Origin: Gammaproteobacteria bacterium
Lineage (GTDB): Bacteria; Pseudomonadota; Gammaproteobacteria; Pseudomonadales; Alcanivoracaceae
DNA length: 64,000 nucleotides
Assembly (NCBI GenBank): GCA_018067045.1
Contig: JAGPVL010000007.1
Location: 27,866-91,865 of the forward strand
Direction of reading: 5' to 3'
The notes under the pieces were generated by a model. The model saw nothing but the letters and a program-made list of their open reading frames with translations, made no database searches and had not been told where the DNA came from. Positions 57,378-64,000 of this stretch are shown here, piece by piece (position 1 is the stretch's first letter; the number at the start of each line of letters is the position of its first letter). Made by a program: the position numbers and the translations under genes.

Positions 57378-59285
57378 TTAGATGCTCAGTTTCGACGGCA
57401 CACGACCGGCGCGACCATAAATTAGCCCAACGATCGCACGGGTACCGACAATCGCCGTAAACATCGACGTCAAAATGCCGATAAACAACGTCACCGCGAA
57501 GCCCTGTACTGAACCACTGCCTGCTGCAAACAAAATAACCGCCGCAATAATCGTCGTGATGTTGGCATCGACAATCGTGCTAAAGGCTCGATCAAAACCC
57601 GCATCAATTGCCTGCAACGGCTGCAAACCATTCTTAAGCGACTGCTTAATCTGCTCAAAAATCAGCACGTTTGCATCAACAGCCATACCAACTGTCAACA
57701 CGATACCGGCAATACCCGGCAGCGTTAGGGTGGCGCCAGGAATCAGCGACATCACACCAATAATAATGACCAAATTGCCCAGCAATGCGACGTTAGCCAC
57801 GAGCCCAAACGCCTTGTACCAAATCGCCATAAAGGCCAATACCAATGCCATACCGAGCAGCATTGAATTAAAACCGGCTTTAATATTATCTGCACCAAGG
57901 CTTGGTCCAATGGTGCGCTCTTCAATAATAAACATCGGCGCAGCTAGGCTTCCCGAACGCAACAACAACGCCAGTTCGCCAGCCTCAGCAGGGCTATCTA
58001 AACCGGTAATACGAAAACGGCTTCCGAGCGCACTTTGAATCGTTGCAACGTTAATCACGTTTCTTTCTGTCGTTGAGGTATTCCGAATCTGGCTTACACC
58101 ATTTTCATCGGTATAACGCTCAACTTCCGTTTTTGTTTCAATAAACAAAACGCCCATCGGGTTACCGACGTTCTTGCCCGTAATGCGCTGCATATGTTTC
58201 GCGCCAATGCCATCCAGCGTGATATTGACCTCTGGAGTATTGCTTTCTGGGTCAAAACCCATTTGCGCGTTAGTCACTTCATCACCGGTCACAATCGATT
58301 GCTTGCGCAAAATCACCGGACGACCGCCGCCTTTAAATGGATAAATTTCGGTGCCGGGCGGGGCAATACCGGTCGCGGCGCGGTTAGCACCATACTCATG
58401 CGCCACTAAGCGAAATTCGAGTGTCGCTGTACGACCGAGAATTCGACGCGCTTGCGCCGCATCTTGAATACCTGGCAGCTGCACGACAATCCGATCTGCG
58501 CCTTGGCGCTGCACGACAGGCTCGCCAACACCCAGTTCATTAACGCGATTATTCAAGGAGGTGCGGTTTTGATTCACCGCATAATCCTGCACAGACTTAA
58601 TCGCTTGAGGCGTCAAAATAAGCGCAAAGGTATTCCCTTCACTATCTTCTACGCGAGGCGCGAACTCGCGCAAGCGCTGTCCAATCAGCGTTGCCGCCTC
58701 ATCAACACCACCGCTGTTCGCCAACGTCACATATAAGCCACGTTCAATCTCACCATCAGCTCTTTCCCGCTCGAAGACTTCAACATCGCGATAGCGAGCA
58801 CCTTCTTCTTTGAGCAACAATTTCACTTCACCGGCCCATGCAGCCAGACGCGATTGAATCGCCGCATCAATATCAACCTGAATCAGAAAGTGGACGCCAC
58901 CCCGTAAATCCAATCCCAAATTCATCGGACTTGCGCCAATGGCACGTAACCAGTCTGGCGTAGTCGGAGCGAGGTTAAGTGCAACCACGAAACGCTGGCC
59001 TAACAGCTTTCCAGCAATTTCTTTTGCCCGTAATTGCTCTTCGTTTGTGTCCACACGAACGAGCCATGAGGTGCCAACAATTTCACCAGCGCCATGACCA
59101 ATACCCGCGTCATCCAACGACTTTAAAATACGCGCCTGTGTGTTGCCGCTAACGTCGCCACCCGCTTCAGCGCTAGTAACCTGAATAGCCGGCACGTCTG
59201 GGTACAAGTTTGGCAACGCATACAGGCCAGATAAAAGCAGTACGCCGAGCAACAAATAAAACTTCCAACGCGGGTAACGAGTCAT
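57378..59285 (-). CDS. secD: Sec translocon accessory protein SecD
   Basis: Larger partner of SecF. From the ATG at 59285 (GGGGAG upstream) the 635-residue protein has an N-terminal span (FYLLLGVLLLSGLYALPNLY), the conserved MNLGLDLRGGVHFLIQVD, a large periplasmic region with VVQRQGADRIVVQLPGIQD, and C-terminal spans with GMAVDANVLIFEQIKQSL carrying the essential Asp. An in-frame start at 59321 would add 12 residues. It is separated from yajC by 116 bp that include a perfect 11-bp inverted repeat. Confidence 0.97.
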   Translation of the reverse strand: MTRYPRWKFYLLLGVLLLSGLYALPNLYPDVPAIQVTSAEAGGDVSGNTQARILKSLDDAGIGHGAGEIVGTSWLVRVDTNEEQLRAKEIAGKLLGQRFVVALNLAPTTPDWLRAIGASPMNLGLDLRGGVHFLIQVDIDAAIQSRLAAWAGEVKLLLKEEGARYRDVEVFERERADGEIERGLYVTLANSGGVDEAATLIGQRLREFAPRVEDSEGNTFALILTPQAIKSVQDYAVNQNRTSLNNRVNELGVGEPVVQRQGADRIVVQLPGIQDAAQARRILGRTATLEFRLVAHEYGANRAATGIAPPGTEIYPFKGGGRPVILRKQSIVTGDEVTNAQMGFDPESNTPEVNITLDGIGAKHMQRITGKNVGNPMGVLFIETKTEVERYTDENGVSQIRNTSTTERNVINVATIQSALGSRFRITGLDSPAEAGELALLLRSGSLAAPMFIIEERTIGPSLGADNIKAGFNSMLLGMALVLAFMAIWYKAFGLVANVALLGNLVIIIGVMSLIPGATLTLPGIAGIVLTVGMAVDANVLIFEQIKQSLKNGLQPLQAIDAGFDRAFSTIVDANITTIIAAVILFAAGSGSVQGFAVTLFIGILTSMFTAIVGTRAIVGLIYGRAGRVPSKLSI

Positions 59286-59333
59286 GGCTCTCCCCTGTTT
59301 TCCCGTTAGGGAAATGGTCAATTTACAACGGGC

Positions 59334-59357
59334 GCTCGTCTCGCAAGCGAGACGAGC
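59334..59357 (-). repeat. Perfect 11-bp inverted repeat between yajC and secD
   Basis: GCTCGTCTCGC and GCGAGACGAGC are separated by AA only. In the yajC-secD transcript this would be a very stable hairpin about 50 bases before the secD ATG. No T run follows, so it may stabilise RNA or tune expression rather than terminate it. Confidence 0.7.
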
Positions 59358-59401
59358 CGGTCACTAGCAAGAATATTGCATATGACGCCCACGATTTTTT
59401 A

Positions 59402-59740
59402 TTAGATAGACTTGATGGTGCCTTTCGGCAATGTCGCCTGAACGCTCGACTTCTGCATTTTGATTTCTAAACCATTCGAAATCTCAACCACAACATAGTC
59501 GTCAGTGACCTTGGCAACCTTGCCAAGAATGCCGCCCGCGGTAACCACTTCGTCACCCTTGGCCAGCGCATTGACCAGCTCTTTCTGTTCTTTGGCGCGC
59601 TTGTTCTGCGGACGAATCAAGAAGAAATAGAACAACACCACCATGCCAACAATCAGCAACCAATCAAATGCAGCGGCGCCAGGGGTGCCCGGAGCTTGTG
59701 CGGCGCCTTCGGCGAAAGCAGATTGAATAAAGAGACTCAT
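59402..59740 (-). CDS. yajC: Preprotein translocase subunit YajC
   Basis: Small inner-membrane partner of SecDF. The 112-residue protein has an N-terminal Ala/Pro-rich segment, a span at about 24-43 (WLLIVGMVVLFYFFLI) followed by RPQNKRAKEQKELVNAL, and the conserved GDEVVTAGGILGKV. It lies 24 bp downstream of tgt, the usual order. Confidence 0.95.
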   Translation of the reverse strand: MSLFIQSAFAEGAAQAPGTPGAAAFDWLLIVGMVVLFYFFLIRPQNKRAKEQKELVNALAKGDEVVTAGGILGKVAKVTDDYVVVEISNGLEIKMQKSSVQATLPKGTIKSI

Positions 59741-59764
59741 ATCGGTAATTCCTAGGTCGGTCGG

Positions 59765-60895
<1,131 letters not shown>

Positions 60896-60980
60896 TCACT
60901 CAGTCTTAATCTTGGTGTCTTTGTTTGATCTCGCCTTTGCGCCCATCCGGACTCTGCCTGCGCCCCTCTGCTGAGTCGCA

Positions 60981-62030
60981 CTACAGCGAATCCTTAAGCA
61001 CCTCGTCCAACTCAGCTTTTTCCAAAAACATCGCATCGCCGTAACTAAAGAATCGATACTGCTCTCGAATAGCTTCCTGATACGCCGCCATAATGCGGTC
61101 GCGGCCGCACAGTGCGCTGACTAGCATCAGCAGAGTTGAACGGGGCAAATGAAAATTAGTAATCAGCGCATCCACCACGCGAAAACGGTAACCGGGGTAA
61201 ATAAAAATATCAGTGTCGCCATTGCCCGCCGTTAAATGCCCAGACTGCGCCGCCGATTCCAGTGCCCGCAAAGACGTTGTGCCCACGGCAATAACGCGGC
61301 CGCCGGCCGCTCTGGCGGCAAGCACCTGCTCAACTAGCGCACTCGGCACATCATATAACTCGCTGTGCATAACGTGCTGCTCAACACTCTCTACCCGCAC
61401 CGGCTGAAACGTGCCCGCGCCAACATGCAGGGTGACAAAGCCGACATCAATGCCACTATCGCGTAGCTGAGCCAACATTGGGTCGTCGAAGTGCAAGCCC
61501 GCGGTGGGCGCCGCCACCGCGCCCGGCTTATCCGCATAGACGGTTTGATAACGGCTGAGATCCTCGGCATCGTCAGCGCGGTCGATATAGGGCGGCAACG
61601 GCATATGGCCGACCAGATCCAGCGCCGCCAACAACGTGTCAGTGCCGGAAAAGAACAGATGAAATAAATCCCCTACTCGACCGCGCATTTGCGCGCGAAT
61701 GCCGTGATCAAACTCCAGCCAAGTGCCCGGCTTTGGCGATTTAGAGGCGCGCACATGGCATAGCGCCTCGCGCTCAGCGGTAATCCGCTCGACCAGCACC
61801 TCTACTTTGCCACCGCTTTCTTTTTGCCCAAACAAACGCGCCGGAATCACCCGTGTGTCGTTAAACACCAGCAGGTCGTTAGGACGTAGAAAACCGATCA
61901 CATCGGGAAATTGTTGGTGCGCCAAACCATCGCGCGTCAAGGAAAGCAGCCGAGAGCCACGGCGATCTGCGGTGGGACGCCGCGCAATTAGCGCGTCAGG
62001 AAGGTCAAAATCAAAAGCATTCACATCCAT
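60981..62030 (-). CDS. queA: S-adenosylmethionine:tRNA ribosyltransferase-isomerase
   Basis: Next step after Tgt in queuosine synthesis: builds epoxyqueuosine on the tRNA from SAM. The 349-residue protein starts [19 protein letters not shown]. It contains [44 protein letters not shown] in parts, [12 protein letters not shown] and the C-terminal [18 protein letters not shown]. It is divergent from the tRNA-Leu gene. Confidence 0.97.
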   Translation of the reverse strand: MDVNAFDFDLPDALIARRPTADRRGSRLLSLTRDGLAHQQFPDVIGFLRPNDLLVFNDTRVIPARLFGQKESGGKVEVLVERITAEREALCHVRASKSPKPGTWLEFDHGIRAQMRGRVGDLFHLFFSGTDTLLAALDLVGHMPLPPYIDRADDAEDLSRYQTVYADKPGAVAAPTAGLHFDDPMLAQLRDSGIDVGFVTLHVGAGTFQPVRVESVEQHVMHSELYDVPSALVEQVLAARAAGGRVIAVGTTSLRALESAAQSGHLTAGNGDTDIFIYPGYRFRVVDALITNFHLPRSTLLMLVSALCGRDRIMAAYQEAIREQYRFFSYGDAMFLEKAELDEVLKDSL

Positions 62031-62230
62031 CGTACTGTACCGGCACGTAGGGCTTGTCTAATCCGCGGCTTGCGCGGTGCGGGCTAAATAACGGTCGGAC
62101 AGAGCAGGAAAACGCCATAACGAACAAAACTTGTTCTAAACAGCCCTAAAATAACCCGCTAATCACCACTATTTTGCAAAGGCGGCAAGGATAACGCTTA
62201 ACAGCTATGGAATCACGCGCCAGACGTGCT

Positions 62231-62243
62231 TATACTGCGCGCC
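62231..62243 (+). promoter_or_regulatory. tRNA-Leu promoter -10 with GC-rich discriminator
   Basis: TATACT followed directly by GCGCGCC, about 38 bp before the mature tRNA. A GC-rich discriminator after the -10 is typical of stringently controlled stable-RNA promoters. No convincing -35 is seen. Confidence 0.5.
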
Positions 62244-62273
62244 CTGAGAATGATTCATTCTCTTCGTACACTT

Positions 62274-62360
62274 GCCAGAGTGGCGAAATTGGTAGACGCA
62301 GGGGATTCAAAATCCCCCGCCCGCAAGGGTGTGCCGGTTCGAGTCCGGCCTCTGGTACCA
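62274..62360 (+). tRNA. tRNA-Leu (anticodon CAA)
   Basis: 87 bases including an encoded CCA. The acceptor arm pairs GCCAGAG with CTCTGGT, the D arm is GTGGCGAAATTGGTAGACGC, the anticodon stem GGGGA/TCCCC encloses TTCAAAA (anticodon CAA, reading UUG), there is a long variable arm, and the T loop is GTTCGAGTC. It lies divergent from queA as in pseudomonads, and a decayed integrase follows on the same side as its 3' end. Confidence 0.97.
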
Positions 62361-62888
62361 TCTATAGCTCCGACGAAGTCCGAGCGAGTCCGGAAGTCAG
62401 TTACTATTCAATGACTTACGAGAAAAACCATTCCAACGCAGTCCGAAGAACTCCATTGACATCCCGTGTCAGTGGTGCCAACTTTTTGACTTGGCACCAG
62501 CATGGAAATAAATAAGCTAACAATACTGCCAAACCGAAAGATACAATCTACACGCTGCCCGACAGCGGCATGTACCTCGAAACAGCCCCGCGAGGGGCAA
62601 GATGTTGGCGCTTCAAATATCGCTTCGACGGCAAGCACAAGCGCCTCTCCCTAGGCACCGACTCTGGTGCATCCCCCAAAGAAGTAGCCTTCCTATCTCC
62701 TATCCAGATTCACGGAAACTGTGAAAGCGGGCTGCTGGATGGCGTCAAAAAAGATCTTATTACTGCTCGAACGAAATAAGACCATGCAGCAAATCTATGC
62801 CCCTGATCTCTTTCAATATGCCCCCTTAGTGTCAGAGCAAAAACAAGCCCTGCCTCTACTGCCTCATCAAGATAAAGCTTCGCTACTT
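62361..62888. other. Decayed region downstream of tRNA-Leu
   Basis: 528 bp with an inverted repeat GGTGCCAA/TTGGCACC (62474-62498), then an integrase fragment, then no recognisable coding sequence to 62888. I did not find a second copy of the tRNA 3' end in the window, so element ends cannot be fixed. Confidence 0.6.
62523..62690 (+). pseudogene. Fragment of a P4-type tyrosine-recombinase integrase
   Basis: After a stop codon the frame reads ANNTAKPKDTIYTLPDSGMY, then LETAPRGARCWRFKYRFDGK and HKRLSLGTDSGASPKEV. This is the N-terminal DUF4102 arm-binding domain of integrases of the P4/CP4 type. There is no start codon and the similarity ends near 62690; the core-binding and catalytic domains are missing. 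Its place about 160 bp from the 3' end of tRNA-Leu fits an old integrative element. Confidence 0.8.
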
Positions 62889-63290
62889 CTATGTTTTTTC
62901 TACAAACCTTCCTTCGAAGTACATGGCGCCAAGCATCATGGAAGAGGATGAGTTTTTATTGCTTTCATATAACTCCGAATAAAACCTGAAAGCCATTTCA
63001 TCACTTGATCCCCCTATCCTTTTCAAATAATGAAGAGATGCCAAACGAAGCATGGCCTGAACGGATCGACTCTCAACCACAGCTTTCTCATAATAAAGGG
63101 CAGCTTTCTCATAATCCCTTGAAATGCTATTTTTCCCAGACTCGTAAATAACACCTATTAGAAAGTTCGCATGACCAAAGCCTTTATCTGACCACTCTAT
63201 AAGCTCTCCCATTGCTTTTTCAGCATCTACTGTAGACAGACCAACTAAGTAGTTGAATTTATCTTCGTTGCTCATAAATTCTACTGTCAT
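62889..63290 (-). CDS. Sel1-repeat protein, possible immunity protein
   Basis: 133 residues, AT-rich compared with its surroundings. Sel1/TPR-like repeats are visible: DKGFGHANFLIGVIYESGKN, RDYEKAALYYEKAVVESRSV, AMLRLASLHY, SSSMMLGAMYFEGRF, the last repeat being cut short by the stop. The start lies 8 bp after the stop of the RHS fragment, the position where RHS toxin systems carry an immunity gene, and Sel1 proteins are known in that role. No ribosome site is obvious. Function is inferred from context only; it could also be a passenger of the decayed element. Confidence 0.6.
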   Translation of the reverse strand: MTVEFMSNEDKFNYLVGLSTVDAEKAMGELIEWSDKGFGHANFLIGVIYESGKNSISRDYEKAALYYEKAVVESRSVQAMLRLASLHYLKRIGGSSDEMAFRFYSELYESNKNSSSSMMLGAMYFEGRFVEKT

Positions 63291-63298
63291 TTCGGAAA

Positions 63299-64000
63299 CT
63301 ACCGCCCTGTCCTAAAAATTCCACACATATTTGCTCCCTTCTCAATCTTTTCAAGTAATTTTCTATGGTTCAAAAAATCATCCATTTCACCAAGATGACC
63401 GGTACAAAAGCTATTCTTATAAAACCACCTGCGCACGCCCCTCGTACAACCTTTGGTGCTACGTAGATCATAGCTGTCGTAAGTGATGGCTTTGATGACA
63501 TTGCCGCTTTCGTCACTAATAACACGCGGCGAACCCAAGTGATTCGTAGCTATGTAATAGCGGCTTCCGTTCTGCGCAAAGCTCGTCGTGGTGTGCCCGA
63601 GCGTATATTCAAAACGTTGTTTGATGGTGCCGCCGGCATCGCCAGTACTACCGTTTTATTCAGCCAGAGATATTTTTCTGTTGTTTGGCCATTAACCGAT
63701 CACGCTGTCTTTCATCACGCTTTTTAGGCGACGGTTGTCGTCGTAGGTGTAGACGTATTGATGCGTACTGCCGTCATGCAGGGTTTCGGATTTGCCAACA
63801 ATCAAGCCTAGGTCGTTATACGTCAAGGTGTAGCTGTAGGCCGAGTTGTTCGCAACTTGAGTAATGACGCTGCTGGGTTCGCCGTAAGCGTTATAGCTAC
63901 GCTGTTGCTGGTAATGATTATTAGTAATGGCGTCAGGCAGTCCGTGTTGTACATTTCTGTCGATGGTGAAACCGTTCGCAGAGAGGAAACCATGGCCCCT
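63299..64000 (-). pseudogene. RHS/YD-repeat protein, disrupted, 5' part beyond window
   Basis: From the right edge one frame reads YD-repeat sequence (SYNAYGEPSSVITQ, YSYTLTYNDLGLIVGKSETL, HDGSTHQYVYTYDDNRRLKS) and hits a TAA at 63692-63694. A second TAA follows 36 bases on. The same frame then resumes as RHS: IKQRFEYTLGHTTTSFAQNG, NHLGSPRVISDESGNVIKAI. Between them another frame gives VNGQTTEKYLWLNKT, which fits RHS sequence, so two compensating frameshifts are likely. After YDSY the sequence turns into an unfamiliar 55-residue tail ending CGIFRTGR. The tail could be a toxin tip, but the full protein cannot be made as it stands. Confidence 0.75.

Noticed and set aside
62122..62136. GAAC-N7-GTTC palindrome between queA and tRNA-Leu as a LexA box
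   Set aside because: This form is used by alphaproteobacterial LexA; gammaproteobacteria use CTGT-N8-ACAG, and queA or tRNA control by SOS is not expected.
62721..62951. 76-codon plus-strand open frame after the integrase fragment
   Set aside because: No similarity to any family I know, and it overlaps the Sel1 gene on the other strand.

Overview
The window looks like a chromosome segment of a marine-type gammaproteobacterium. The strongest argument is gene order, compared from memory with Pseudomonas and relatives: guaA-guaB/xseA, der-bamB-yfgM-hisS-ispG-rodZ-pilW-rlmN-ndk, iscS-iscR-cysE-trmJ/suhB, secF-secD-yajC-tgt-queA and a tRNA-Leu in front of queA are all familiar gammaproteobacterial blocks. 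A complete SUF operon, TonB-dependent uptake and an exosortase-A-type exopolysaccharide locus would suit a Cellvibrionales-like marine bacterium, but the genus cannot be fixed from the sequence.

Layout. 1-4342: purine synthesis (guaA cut by the left edge, guaB) and divergent xseA. 4361-9392: a minus-strand set of TonB-dependent receptor, periplasmic binding protein and BarA-like hybrid kinase. 9526-18727: a long housekeeping run on the minus strand (der, bamB, yfgM, hisS, ispG, rodZ, pilW, rlmN, ndk). 19037-25135: sufBCDSATE on the plus strand, behind a promoter with an IscR type-1-like site. 25388-50627: the accessory core. A secreted propeller-like lipoprotein gene (plus) is followed by about 24 kb of almost continuously overlapping minus-strand genes for an exopolysaccharide: initiating sugar transferase, export protein, chain-length regulator, kinase-like partner, outer-membrane barrel, an amidotransferase/ACP/AMP-ligase/NAD-synthase-like/hydrolase block, acetyltransferase, glycosyltransferases, three deacetylase-type proteins, a ligase/polymerase and a second propeller protein. 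One J-domain membrane protein gene sits head-to-head inside the locus. 51158-62030: iscS-iscR, cysE, trmJ, suhB, yqhA, secF, secD, yajC, tgt, queA. 62274-64000: tRNA-Leu(CAA) followed by an integrase remnant, a Sel1-repeat gene and a broken RHS gene, i.e. a decayed mobile region.

How the parts fit. Iron-sulfur assembly appears split: the isc locus keeps only iscR and a C-terminally short iscS, with no iscU, iscA, hscBA or fdx, while the SUF operon is complete about 26 kb away. Both carry a near-consensus IscR type-1 palindrome (22 of 25 positions each), so one regulator probably links them. The exopolysaccharide locus has the accessory proteins usually seen with exosortase A (XrtA) but no exosortase or PEP-CTERM protein inside the window, and its tyrosine-kinase-like protein has lost the Walker A lysine. 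The most interesting candidates for undescribed biology are the paralogous secreted propeller proteins, the J-domain protein with a duplicated 50-residue module, and the ACP/ligase/amidotransferase/NadE-like block.
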